This document shows positions 1 to 12,600 of a DNA stretch of 64,000 nucleotides, piece after piece; the first letter of the stretch is position 1, and every line of letters starts with the position of its first letter. The stretch is from Karalla daura. Lineage: Eukaryota; Chordata; Actinopteri; Chaetodontiformes; Leiognathidae. The translations under genes and the position numbers were made by a program. The DNA lies in assembly GCA_029224185.1 (NCBI GenBank), contig CM055189.1:29170690-29234689 (forward strand). The letters are read 5' to 3'. A model generated the notes under the pieces. That model did not search any database. It worked only from the letters and a program-made list of their open reading frames with translations, and was not told the DNA's origin.

Positions 1-325
1 AGAGTTTGAAAGGACCCCCTCAGCATTGGGCATGTCCAATCTCTTATGAGCACCGGGCCGACATGCGGGATCGCTGAAAAATCAGCTCTCGTTTCGCTCT
101 TTTCACGCTGCTCCCAGCCACACCCTAAGCAGCAGACAAATTCTTTTTTCCAGTTTTGTAGGAACATTGGTGCTCTCTCATGCGGGGTAGGCCATAAACC
201 AGTGCGCCTTGTGAAATTTAAACGACGAGCCTCATCGTAAGCCCAGTGCAGCCTTTTCTCTCCATAAGCCCCCATTCATTGTCCCACCGCTGCCATCAAT
301 GTTAAAAGTTACACTACTCCTCGCG

Positions 326-339
326 ACTGTGGCCACAGT
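326..339. other. 14-bp perfect palindrome, one per monomer (first copy)
   Basis: ACTGTGGCCACAGT reads identically on both strands. It recurs in nearly every monomer, 24 bp before the landmark GTGTCAGGG; the visible exceptions are two duplicated copies (about 19590 and 22672) with GGCCAAAG. It contains an MscI/BalI site (TGGCCA). A dimeric protein could bind it, but there is no direct evidence of function. Confidence 0.7.
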
Positions 340-475
340 TCTCATAGTACACACACCAAATCGTGTCAGGGCGTTCTGGAGACTCTCCCCTACGGCGTGA
401 CAGTGAGCTCATATTCCAGATTGGGGAAAGCGTTGTCTCCAGAGAGCCAAATGTTTATCACTTGGCCAATTTGGG

Positions 476-501
476 TTTTCCCATACGAATGAATGGGAAA
501 A
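476..501. other. Inverted repeat with 8-bp loop, one per monomer (first copy)
   Basis: Arms TTTTCCCAT (476-484) and ATGGGAAAA (493-501) flank the 8-bp loop ACGAATGA. In C and F types the loop is AAGAATGA. In F, G and E monomers the arms reach 9-10 bp, for example TTTTTCCCAT at 37932-37941 with ATGGGAAAAA at 37950-37959. D-type monomers with CCTATAAG or CCGATAAG lose pairing near the loop. Confidence 0.65.
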
Positions 502-757
502 ACAGAACTCCACAAACAAACATTCGCAACGTTGCCATCCTTTGACTTTGAAACTTCATTTTCATTTCAAAAATTGAAGAATCTTGTGGTGTGTTTGTGT
601 AGCGAGTTGCACGCTGATTGGTTGTATGGTTTTTCAGCAGCACCTCTTCTCGACGACCATGTGCTCAGGTACCTGCTCCAATGTCTCCTCTGCTGACATG
701 GTAATACAAAGTGATGAGGCGTCCAGCTTCAATGCACCCCAGCAGATGGCACAGGCC

Positions 758-772
758 CTGGGAGACTCCCAG
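758..772. other. Odd-centred 15-bp dyad, one per monomer (first copy)
   Basis: CTGGGAG (758-764) and CTCCCAG (766-772) flank a single central A. The dyad is present in most monomers. A subset carries CTGGGTGACTCCCAG, which breaks one pair, and a few right-array monomers (for example about 51275, 54353, 58960 and 63565) carry GGGACACTCCC. Function unknown. Confidence 0.6.
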
Positions 773-3700
773 AGTTTGAAAGGGCCCCCTCAGCATTGAG
801 CATGTCCAATCTCTTCTGAGCACCGGGCCGACATGCCGGATCCCTGCAAAATCAGCTCTCGTTTCGCTCTTTTCATGCTGCTCCCAGCCACACCCTAAGC
901 AGCAGACAAATTATTTTTTCCAGTTTTGTAGGAACATTGGTACTCTCTCATGCGGGGTAGGCCATAAACCCGTGCGCCTTGTGAAATTTTAAATGACGAG
1001 ACTCGTCGTAGGCCCAGTGCAGCCTTTTATCTCCATAAGCCCCCATTCATTTTCCCACCGCTGCCATCAATGTTAAACGTTACACTACTCCTCGCGACTG
1101 TGGCCACAGTTCTCATAGTACACACACCAAATCGTGTCAGGGCGTTCTGGAGACTCTCCCCCACGGCGTGACAGTGAGCTCATATTCCAGATTGGGGAAA
1201 GCGTTGTCTCCATAGAGCCAAATGTTTATCACTTGGCCAATTTGGGTTTTCCCATACGAATGAATGGGAAAAAAAGAACTCCACAAACAAACATTCGCAA
1301 CGTTGCCATCCTTTGACTTTGAAACTTCATTTTCATTTCAAAAATTGAAGAATCTTGTGGTGTGTTTGTGTAGCAAGTTGCACGCTGATTGGTTGTATGG
1401 TTTTTCAGCAGCACCTCTTCTCGACGACCATGTGCTCAGGTATCTGCTCCAATGTCTCCTCTGCTGACATGGTAATACAAAGTGATGAGGCGTCCAGCTT
1501 CAATGCACCCCAGCAGATGGCACAGGCCCTGGGAGACTCCCAGAGTTTGAAAGGACCCCCTCAGCATTGGGCATGTCCAATCTCTTCTGAGCACCGGGCC
1601 GACATGCGGGATCGCTGAAAAATCAGCTCTCGTTTCACTCTTTTCACGCTGCTCCCAGCCACACCCTAAGCAGCAGACAAATTCTTTTTTCCAGTTTTGT
1701 AGGAACATTGGTGCTCTCTCATGCGGGGTAGGCCATAAACCAGTGCGCCTTGTGAAATTTTCACGACGAGCCTCATCGTACGCCCAGTTCAGCCTTTTCT
1801 CTCCAAAAGCCCCCATTCATTGTCCCACCACTGCCATCAATGTTAAACGTTACACTACTCCTCGCGACTGTGGCCACAGTTCTCATAGTACACACACCAA
1901 ATCGTGTCAGGGCGTTCTGGAGACTCTCCCCTACGGCGTGACAGTGAGCTCATATTCCAGATTGGGGAAAGCGTTGTCTCCATAGAGCCAAATGTTTATC
2001 ACGTGGCCAATTTGGCTTTTTCCCATAAGAATGAATGGGAACAACAGAACTCCACAAACGAACATTCACAACCTTGCTATACTTTGACTTTGAAACTTCA
2101 TTTTCATTTCAAAAATTGAAGAATCTTGTGGTGTGTTTGTGTAGCGAGTTGCACGCTGATTGGTTGTATGGTTTTTCAGCAGCACCTCTTCTCGACGACC
2201 ATGTGCTCAGGTACCTTCTCCATTGTCTCGTCTGCTGACATGGTAATACAAAATGATGAGGCGTCCAGTTTCAAAGCACCCCAGCAGATGGCACAGGCCC
2301 TGGGAGACTCCCAGAGTTTGAAATGGCCCCCTCAGCATTGGGCATGTCCAATCTCTTCTGAGCACCGGGCCGACATGCCGGATCGCTGCAAAATCAGCTC
2401 TCGTTTCGCTCTTTTCACGCTGCTCCCAGCCACACCCTAAGCAGCAGACAAATTCTTTTTTCCAGTTTTGTAGGAACATTGGTGCTCTCTCATGCGGGGG
2501 AGGGCATAAACCAGTGCGCCTTGTGAAATTTAAACGACAAGCCTCATCGTATGCCCAGTGCAGCCTTTTCTCTCCATAAGCCCCCATTCATTGTCCCACC
2601 GCTGCCATCAATGTTAAAAGTTAAACTACTCCTCGCGACTGTGGCCACAGTTCTCATAGTACACACACCAAATCGTGTCAGGGCTTTCTGGAGACTCTCC
2701 CCTACAGCGTGACAGTGAGCTCATATTCCAGATTGGGGAAAGCGTTGTCTCCATAGAGCCAAATGTTTATCACTTGGCCAATTTGGGTTTTCCTATAAGA
2801 ATGAATGGGAAAAAAAGAACTCCACAAACAAACATTCGCAACGTTGCCATACTTTGACTTTGAAACTTCATTTTCATTTCAAAAATTGAAGAATCTTGTG
2901 GTGTGTTTGTGTAGCGAGTTGCACGCTTATTGGTTGTATGGTTTTTCAGCAGCACCTCTTCTCGACGACCATGTGCTCAGGTACCTTCTCTATTGTCTCG
3001 TCTGCTGACACGGTAATACAAAATGATGAGGCGTCCAGCTTCAATGCACCCCAGCAGATGGCACAGGCCCTGGGAGACTCCCAGAGTTTGAAAGGGCCCC
3101 CTCAGCATTGGGCATGTCCAATCTCTTCTGAGCACCGGGCCGACATGCGGGATCGCTGCAAAATCAGCTCTCGTTTCGCTCTTTTCACGCTGCTCCCAGC
3201 CACACCCTAAGCAGCAGACAAATTATTTTTTCCAGTTTTGTAGGAACATTGGTGCTCTCTCATGCGGGGTAGGCCATAAACCAGTGCGCCTTGTGAAATT
3301 TTCACGACGAGCCTCATCGTACGCCCAGTTCAGCCTTTTCTCTCCAAAAGCCCCCATTCATTGTCCCACCACTGCCATCAATGTTAAACGTTACACTACT
3401 CCTCGCGACTGTGGCCACAGTTCTCATAGTACACACACCAAATCGTGTCAGGGCGTTCTGGAGACTCTCCCCTACGTCGTGACAGTGAGCTCATATTCCA
3501 GATTGGGGAAAGCGTTGTCTCCATAGAGCCAAATGTTTATCACGTGGCCAATTTGGCTTTTTCCCATAAGAATGAATGGGAACAACAGAACTCCACAAAC
3601 GAACATTCACAACCTTGCTATACTTTGACTTTGAAACTTCATTTTCATTTAAAAAATTGAAGAATCTTGTGGTGTGTTTGTGTAGCGAGTTGCACGCTGA

Positions 3701-6240
3701 TTGGTTGTATGGTTTTTCAGCAGCACCTCTTCTCGACGACCATGTGCTCAGGTACCTTCTCCATTGTCTCGTCTGCTGACACGGTAATACAAAATGATGA
3801 GGCGTCCAGTTTCAATGCACCCCAGCAGATGGCACAGGCCCTGGGTGACTCCCAGAGTTTGAAAGGGCCCCCTCAGCATTGGGCATGTCCAATCTCTTCT
3901 GAGCACCGGGCCGACATGCCGGATCGCTGAAAAATCAGCTCTCGTTTCGCTCTTTTCACGCTGCTCCCAGCCACACCCAAAGCAGCAGACAAATTATTTT
4001 TTCCAGTTTTGTAGGAACATTGGTACTCTCTCATGCGGGGTAGGCCATAAACCCGTGCGCCTTGTGAAATTTTAAATGACGAGACTCGTCGTAGGCCCAG
4101 TGCAGCCTTTTCTCTCCATAAGCCCCCATTCATTTTCCCACCGCTGCCATCAATGTTAAACGTTACACTACTCCTCGCGACTGTGGCCACAGTTCTCATA
4201 GTACACACACCAAATCGTGTCAGGGCGTTCTGGAGACTCTCCCCCACGGCGTGACAGTGAGCTCATATTCCAGATTGGGGAAAGCGTTGTCTCCATAGAG
4301 CCAAATGTTTATCACTTGGCCAATTTGGGTTTTCCCATACGAATGAATGGGAAAAAAAGAACTCCACAAACAAACATTCGCAACGTTGCCATCCTTTGAC
4401 TTTGAAACTTCATTTTCATTTCAAAAATTGAAGAATCTTGTGGTGTGTTTGTGTAGCAAGTTGCACGCTGATTGGTTGTATGGTTTTTCAGCAGCACCTC
4501 TTCTCGACGACCATGTGCTCAGGTACCTGCTCCAATGTCTCCTCTGCTGACATGGTAATACAAAGTGATGAGGCGTCCAGCTTCAATGCACCCCAGCAGA
4601 TGGCACAGGCCCTGGGAGACTCCCAGAGTTTGAAAGGACCCCCTCAGCATTGGGCATGTCCAATCTCTTCTGAGCACCGGGCCGACATGCGGGATCGCTG
4701 AAAAATCAGCTCTCGTTTCGCTCTTTTCACGCTGCTCCCAGCCACACCCTAAGCAGCAGACAAATTATTTTTTCCAGTTTTGTAGGAACATTGGTGCTCT
4801 CTCATGCGGGGTAGGCCATAAACCAGTGCTCATTGTGAAATTTTCACGACGAGCCTCATCGTACGCCCAGTTCAGCCTTTTCTCTCCAAAAGCCCCCATT
4901 CATTGTCCCACCACTGCCATCAATGTTAAACGTTACACTACTCCTCGCGACTGTGGCCACAGTTCTCATAGTACACACACCAAATCGTGTCAGGGCGTTC
5001 TGGAGACTCTCCCCTACGGCGTGACAGTGAGCTCATATTCCAAATTGGGAAAAGCATTGTCTCCATAGAGCCAAATGTTTATCACGTGGCCAATTTGGCT
5101 TTTTCCCATAAGAATGAATGGGAACAACAGAACTCCACAAACGAACATTCACAACCTTGCTATACTTTGACTTTGAAACTTCATTTTCATTTCAAAAATT
5201 GAAGAATCTTGTGGTGTGTTTGTGTAGCGAGTTGCACGCTGATTGGTTGTATGGTTTTTCAGCAGCACCTCTTCTCGACGACCATGTGCTCAGGTACCTT
5301 CTCCATTGTCTCGTCTGCTGACATGGTAATACAAAATGATGAGGCGTCCAGTTTCAAAGCACCCCAGCAGATGGCACAGGCCCTGGGAGACTCCCAGAGT
5401 TTGAAAGGGCCCCCTCAGCATTGGGCATGTCCAATCTCTTCTGAGCACCGGGCCGACATGCCGGATCGCTGAAAAATCAGCTCTCGTTTCGCTCTTTTCA
5501 CGCTGCTCCCAGCCACACCCAAAGCAGCAGACAAATTATTTTTTCCAGTTTTGTAGGAACATTGGTGCTCTCTCATGCGGGGGAGGGCATAAACCAGTGC
5601 GCCTTGTGAAATTTAAACGACGAGCCTCATCGTATGCCCAGTGCAGCCTTTTCTCTCCATAAGCCCCCATTCATTGTCCCACCGCTGCCATCAATGTTAA
5701 AAGTTAAACTACTCCTCGCGACTGTGGCCACAGTTCTCATAGTACACACACCAAATCGTGTCAGGGCTTTCTGGAGACTCTCCCCTACAGCGTGACAGTG
5801 AGCTCATATTCCAGATTGGGGAAAGCGTTGTCTCCATAGAGCCAAATGTTTATCACTTGGCCAATTTGGGTTTTCCGATAAGAATGAATGGGAAAAAAAG
5901 AACTCCACAAACAAACATTCGCAACGTTGCTATACTTTGACTTTGAAACTTCATTTTCATTTCAAAAATTGAAGAATCTTGTGGTGTGTTTGTGTAGCGA
6001 GTTGCACGCTTATTGGTTGTATGGTTTTTCAGAAGCACCTCTTCTCGACGACCATGTGCTCAGGTACCTGCTCCAATGTCTCCTCTGCTGACATGGTTAT
6101 ACAAAGTGATGACGCGTCCAGCTTCAATGCACCCCAGCAGATGGCACAGGCCCTGGGAGACTCCCAGAGTTTGAAAGGACCCCCTCAGCATTGGGCATGT
6201 CCAATCTCTTCTGAGCACCGGGCCGACATGCGGGATCGCT

Positions 6241-9200
6241 GAAAAATCAGCTCTCGTTTCGCTCTTTTCACGCTGCTCCCAGCCACACCCTAAGCAGCAG
6301 ACAAATTCTTTTTTCCAGTTTTGTAGGAACATTGGTGCTCTCTCATGCGGGGTAGGCCATAAACCAGTGCGCCTTGTGAAATTTAAACGACGAGCCTCAT
6401 CGTAAGCCCAGTGCAGCCTTTTCTCTCCATAAGCCCCCATTCATTGTCCCACCGCTGCCATCAATGTTAAAAGTTACACTACTCCTCGCGACTGTGGCCA
6501 CAGTTCTCATAGTACACACACCAAATCGTGTCAGGGCGTTCTGGAGACTCTCCCCTACGGCGTGACAGTGAGCTCATATTCCAGATTGGGGAAAGCGTTG
6601 TCTCCAGAGAGCCAAATGTTTATCACTTGGCCAATTTGGGTTTTCCCATACGAATGAATGGGAAAAACAGAACTCCACAAACAAACATTCGCAACGTTGC
6701 CATCCTTTGACTTTGAAACTTCATTTTCATTTAAAAAATTGAAGAATCTTGTGGTGTGTTTGTGTAGCGAGTTGCACGCTGATTGGTTGTATGGTTTTTC
6801 AGCAGCACCTCTTCTCGACGACCATGTGCTCAGGTACCTGCTCCAATGTCTCCTCTGCTGACATGGTAATACAAAGTGATGAGGCGTCCAGCTTCAATGC
6901 ACCCCAGCAGATGGCACAGGCCCTGGGAGACTCCCAGAGTTTGAAAGGGCCCCCTCAGCATTGGGCATGTCCAATCTCTTCTGAGCACCGGGCCGACATG
7001 CCGGATCACTGCAAAATCAGCTCTCGTTTCGCTCTTTTCACGCTGCTCCCAGCCACACCCTAAGCAGCAGACAAATTCTTTTTTCCAGTTTTGTAGGAAC
7101 ATTGGTGCTCTCTCATGCGGGGTAGGCCAAAAACCCATGCGCCTTGTGAAATTTTAAATGACGAGACTCGTCGTAGGCCCAGTGCAGCCTTTTCTCTCCA
7201 TAAGCCCCCATTCATTTTCCCACCGCTGCCATCAATGTTAAACGTTACACTACTCCTCGCGACTGTGGCCACAGTTCTCATAGTACACACACCAAATCGT
7301 GTCAGGGCGTTCTGGAGACTCTCCCCCACGGCGTGACAGTGAGCTCATATTCCAGATTGGGGAAAGCGTTGTCTCCAGAGAGCCAAATGTTTATCACTTG
7401 GCCAATTTGGGTTTTCCCATACGAATGAATGGGAAAAAAAGAACTCCACAAACAAACATTCGCAACGTTGCCATCCTTTGACTTTGAAACTTCATTTTCA
7501 TTTCAAAAATTGAAGAATCTTGTGGTGTGTTTGTGTAGCAAGTTGCACGCTGATTGGTTGTATGGTTTTTCAGCAGCACCTCTTCTCGACGACCATGTGC
7601 TCAGGTACCTGCTCCAATGTCTCCTCTGCTGACATGGTAATACAAAGTGATGAGGCGTCCAGCTTCAATGCACCCCAGCAGATGGCACAGGCCCTGGGAG
7701 ACTCCCAGAGTTTGAAAGGACCCCCTCAGCATTGGGCATGTCCAATCTCTTCTGAGCACCGGGCCGACATGCGGGATCGCTGAAAAATCAGCTCTCGTTT
7801 CGCTCTTTTCACGCTGCTCCCAGCCACACCCTAAGCAGCAGACAAATTCTTTTTTCCAGTTTTGTAGGAACATTGGTGCTCTCTCATGCGGGGTAGGCCA
7901 TAAACCAGTGCGCCTTGTGAAATTTAAACGACGAGCCTCATCGTAAGCCCAGTGCAGCCTTTTCTCTCCATAAGCCCCCATTCATTGTCCCACCGCTGCC
8001 ATCAATGTTAAAAGTTACACTACTCCTCGCGACTGTGGCCACAGTTCTCATAGTACACACACCAAATCGTGTCAGGGCGTTCTGGAGACTCTCCCCTACG
8101 GCGTGACAGTGAGCTCATATTCCAGATTGGGGAAAGCGTTGTCTCCAGAGAGCCAAATGTTTATCACTTGGCCAATTTGGGTTTTCCCATACGAATGAAT
8201 GGGAAAAACAGAACTCCACAAACAAACATTCGCAACGTTGCCATCCTTTGACTTTGAAACTTCATTTTCATTTAAAAAATTGAAGAATCTTGTGGTGTGT
8301 TTGTGTAGCGAGTTGCACGCTGATTGGTTGTATGGTTTTTCAGCAGCACCTCTTCTCGACGACCATGTGCTCAGGTACCTGCTCCAATGTCTCCTCTGCT
8401 GACATGGTAATACAAAGTGATGAGGCGTCCAGCTTCAATGCACCCCAGCAGATGGCACAGGCCCTGGGAGACTCCCAGAGTTTGAAAGGGCCCCCTCAGC
8501 ATTGGGCATGTCCAATCTCTTCTGAGCACCGGGCCGACATGCCGGATCACTGCAAAATCAGCTCTCGTTTCGCTCTTTTCACGCTGCTCCCAGCCACACC
8601 CTAAGCAGCAGACAAATTCTTTTTTCCAGTTTTGTAGGAACATTGGTGCTCTCTCATGCGGGGTAGGCCAAAAACCCATGCGCCTTGTGAAATTTTAAAT
8701 GACGAGACTCGTCGTAGGCCCAGTGCAGCCTTTTCTCTCCATAAGCCCCCATTCATTTTCCCACCGCTGCCATCAATGTTAAACGTTACACTACTCCTCG
8801 CGACTGTGGCCACAGTTCTCATAGTACACACACCAAATCGTGTCAGGGCGTTCTGGAGACTCTCCCCCACGGCGTGACAGTGAGCTCATATTCCAGATTG
8901 GGGAAAGCGTTGTCTCCAGAGAGCCAAATGTTTATCACTTGGCCAATTTGGGTTTTCCCATACGAATGAATGGGAAAAAAAGAACTCCACAAACAAACAT
9001 TCGCAACGTTGCCATCCTTTGACTTTGAAACTTCATTTTCATTTCAAAAATTGAAGAATCTTGTGGTGTGTTTGTGTAGCAAGTTGCACGCTGATTGGTT
9101 GTATGGTTTTTCAGCAGCACCTCTTCTCGACGACCATGTGCTCAGGTACCTGCTCCAATGTCTCCTCTGCTGACATGGTAATACAAAGTGATGAGGCGTC

Positions 9201-9324
9201 CAGCTTCAATGCACCCCAGCAGATGGCACAGGCCCTGGGAGACTCCCAGAGTTTGAAAGGACCCCCTCAGCATTGGGCATGTCCAATCTCTTCTGAGCAC
9301 CGGGCCGACATGCGGGATCGCTGA
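6241..9324. repeat. Higher-order repeat: 1,541-bp AB dimer in two copies
   Basis: The A-B monomer pair starting at 6528/7299 is repeated at 8069/8840 with a constant offset of 1,541 bp. Private variants occur in both copies and support copying as a unit. These are GCCGGATCACTGC (about 7000 and 8541) and GGCCAAAAACCCATGCG (about 7125 and 8666). I saw no difference between the two copies by eye. Upstream the match fails in the D-type segment near 6114. Downstream it fails just after 9324, where CCAAAGCAGCAG replaces CCTAAGCAGCAG. Confidence 0.85.
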
Positions 9325-9609
9325 AAAATCAGCTCTCGTTTCGCTCTTTTCACGCTGCTCCCAGCCACACCCAAAGCAGCAGACAAATTATTTTTTCCAG
9401 TTTTGTAGGAACATTGGTGCTCTCTCATGCGGGGGAGGGCATAAACCAGTGCGCCTTGTGAAATTTAAACGACGAGCCTCATCGTATGCCCAGTGCAGCC
9501 TTTTCTCTCCATAAGCCCCCATTCATTGTCCCACCGCTGCCATCAATGTTAAAAGTTAAACTACTCCTCGCGACTGTGGCCACAGTTCTCATAGTACACA
9601 CACCAAATC

Positions 9610-12600
9610 GTGTCAGGGCGTTCTGGAGACTCTCCCCTACAGCGTGACAGTGAGCTCATATTCCAGATTGGGGAAAGCGTTGTCTCCATAGAGCCAAATG
9701 TTTATCACTTGGCCAATTTGGGTTTTCCGATAAGAATGAATGGGAAAAAAAGAACTCCACAAACAAACATTCGCAACGTTGCTATACTTTGACTTTGAAA
9801 CTTCATTTTCATTTCAAAAATTGAAGAATCTTGTGGTGTGTTTGTGTAGCGAGTTGCACACTTATTGGTTGTATGGTTTTTCAGAAGCACCTCTTCTCGA
9901 CGAACATGTGCTCAGGTACCTGCTCCAATGTCTTCTCTGCTGACATGGTTATACAAAGTGATGACGCGTCCAGCTTCAATGCACCCCAGCAGATGGCACA
10001 GGCCCTGGGAGACTCCCAGAGTTTGAAAGGACCCCCTCAGCATTGGGCATGTCCAATCTCTTCTGAGCACCGGGCCGACATGCGGGATCGCTGAAAAATC
10101 AGCTCTCGTTTCGCTCTTTTCACGCTGCTCCCAGCCACACCCGAAGCAGCAGACAAATTCTTTTTTCCAGTTTTGTAGGAACATTGGTGCTCTCTCATGC
10201 GGGGTAGGCCATAAACCAGTGCGCCTTGTGAAATTTAAACGACGAGCCTCATCGTAAGCCCAGTGCAGCCTTTTCTCTCCATAAGCCCCCATTCATTGTC
10301 CCACCGCTGCCATCAATGTTAAACGTTACACTACTCCTCGCGACTGTGGCCACAGTTCTCACAGTACACACACCAAATCGTGTCAGGGCGTTCTGGAGAC
10401 TCTCCCCTACGGCGTGACAGTGAGCTCATATTCCAGATTGGGGAAAGCGTTGTCTCCAGAGAGCCAAATGTTTATCACTTGGCCAATTTGGGTTTTCCCA
10501 TACGAATGAATGGGAAAAACAGAACTCCACAAGCAAACATTCGCAACGTTGCCATCCTTTGACTTTGAAACTTCATGTTCATTTCAAAAATTGAAGAATC
10601 TTGTGGTGTGTTTGTGTAGCGAATTGCACGCTGATTGGTTGTATGGTTTTTCAGCAGCACCTCTTCTCGACGACCATGTGCTCAGGTACCTGCTCCAATG
10701 TCTCGTCTGCTGACACGGTAATACAAAATGATGAGGCGTCCAGCTTCAATGCACCCCAGCAGATGGCACAGGCCCTGGGTGACTCCCAGAGTTTGAAAGG
10801 GCCCCCTCAGCATTGGGCATGTCCAATCTCTTCTGAGCACCGGGCCGACATGCGGGATCGCTGAAAAATCAGCTCTCGTTTCGCTCTTTTCACGCTGCTC
10901 CCAGCCACACCCAAAGCAGCAGACAAATTATTTTTTCCAGTTTTGTAGGAACATTGGTGCTCTCTCATGCGGGGGAGGGCATAAACCAGTGCGCCTTGTG
11001 AAATTTAAACGACGAGCCTCGTCGTAGGCCCAGTGCAGCCTTTTCTCTCCATAAGCCCCCATTCATTTTCCCACCGCTGCCATCAATGTTAAACGTTACA
11101 CTACTCCTCGCGACTGTGGCCACAGTTCTCATAGTACACACACCAAATCGTGTCAGGGCGTTCTGGAGACTCTCCCCCACGGCGTGACAGTGAGCTCATA
11201 TTCCAGATTGGGGAAAGCGTTGTCTCCAGAGAGCCAAATGTTTATCACTTGGCCAATTTGGGTTTTCCCATACGAATGAATGGGAAAAAAAGAACTCCAC
11301 AAACAAACATTCGCAACGTTGCCATCCTTTGACTTTGAAACTTCATTTTCATTTCAAAAATTGAAGAATCTTGTGGTGTGTTTGTGTAGCAAGTTGCACG
11401 CTGATTGGTTGTATGGTTTTTCAGCAGCACCTCTTCTCGACGACCATGTGCTCAGGTACCTGCTCCAATGTCTCCTCTGCTGACATGGTAATACAAAGTG
11501 ATGAGGCGTCCAGCTTCAATGCACCCCAGCAGATGGCACAGGCCCTGGGAGACTCCCAGAGTTTGAAAGGACCCCCTCAGCATTGGGCATGTCCAATCTC
11601 TTCTGAGCACCGGGCCGACATGCGGGATCGCTGAAAAATCAGCTCTCGTTTCGCTCTTTTCACGCTGCTCCCAGCCACACCCAAAGCAGCAGACAAATTA
11701 TTTTTTCCAGTTTTGTAGGAACATTGGTGCTCTCTCATGCGGGGGAGGGCATAAACCAGTGCGCCTTGTGAAATTTAAACGACGAGCCTCATCGTATGCC
11801 CAGTGCAGCCTTTTCTCTCCATAAGCCCCCATTCATTGTCCCACCGCTGCCATCAATGTTAAAAGTTAAACTACTCCTCGCGACTGTGGCCACAGTTCTC
11901 ATAGTACACACACCAAATCGTGTCAGGGCTTTCTGGAGACTCTCCCCTACAGCGTGACAGTGAGCTCATATTCCAGATTGGGGAAAGCGTTGTCTCCATA
12001 GAGCCAAATGTTTATCACTTGGCCAATTTGGGTTTTCCGATAAGAATGAATGGGAAAAAAAGAACTCCACAAACAAACATTCGCAACGTTGCTATACTTT
12101 GACTTTGAAACTTCATTTTCATTTCAAAAATTGAAGAATCTTGTGGTGTGTTTGTGTAGCGAGTTGCACACTTATTGGTTGTATGGTTTTTCAGAAGCAC
12201 CTCTTCTCGACGAACATGTGCTCAGGTACCTGCTCCAATGTCTCCTCTGCTGACATGGTTATACAAAGTGATGACGCGTCCAGCTTCAATGCACCCCAGC
12301 AGATGGCACAGGCCCTGGGAGACTCCCAGAGTTTGAAAGGACCCCCTCAGCATTGGGCATGTCCAATCTCTTCTGAGCACCGGGCCGACATGCGGGATCG
12401 CTGAAAAATCAGCTCTCGTTTCGCTCTTTTCACGCTGCTCCCAGCCACACCCGAAGCAGCAGACAAATTCTTTTTTCCAGTTTTGTAGGAACATTGGTGC
12501 TCTCTCATGCGGGGTAGGCCATAAACCAGTGCGCCTTGTGAAATTTAAACGACGAGCCTCATCGTAAGCCCAGTGCAGCCTTTTCTCTCCATAAGCCCCC

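Larger units (their letters stand above)
363..6527. repeat. Satellite sub-block, monomer order ABCD-CBCD
   Basis: Eight monomers, starting at 363, 1134, 1904, 2675, 3445, 4217, 4987 and 5758. By diagnostic variants they read A, B, C, D, C, B, C, D. B, C and D members here are close to copies elsewhere in the left array, but no exact dimer period dominates, so this block looks older or more shuffled than the blocks that follow. The C monomer at 4987 carries a private run of changes (CCAAATTGGGAAAAGCATTG, about 5040-5060) that recurs only at about 25840. Confidence 0.8.

Noticed and set aside
1355..1618. 87-104-residue plus-strand frame starting WCVCVASC, present in most monomers
   Set aside because: It starts with TTG rather than ATG, ends at variable stops (an added TAG in many right-array monomers), and overlaps the opposite-strand frames. 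It looks like a composition artefact of a satellite.
3873..4247. 124-residue minus-strand frame across the monomer boundary
   Set aside because: It is open only in monomers with CCCAAAGC; the common CCCTAAGC gives a stop. No conserved protein features.
6060..6440. A 126-residue minus-strand frame with a real ATG that recurs in many monomers
   Set aside because: It recurs because the DNA recurs. It is cut to about 90 residues in many monomers by a 1-bp change in the AAATTTAAA region, changes are freely non-synonymous, and no known domain is visible.
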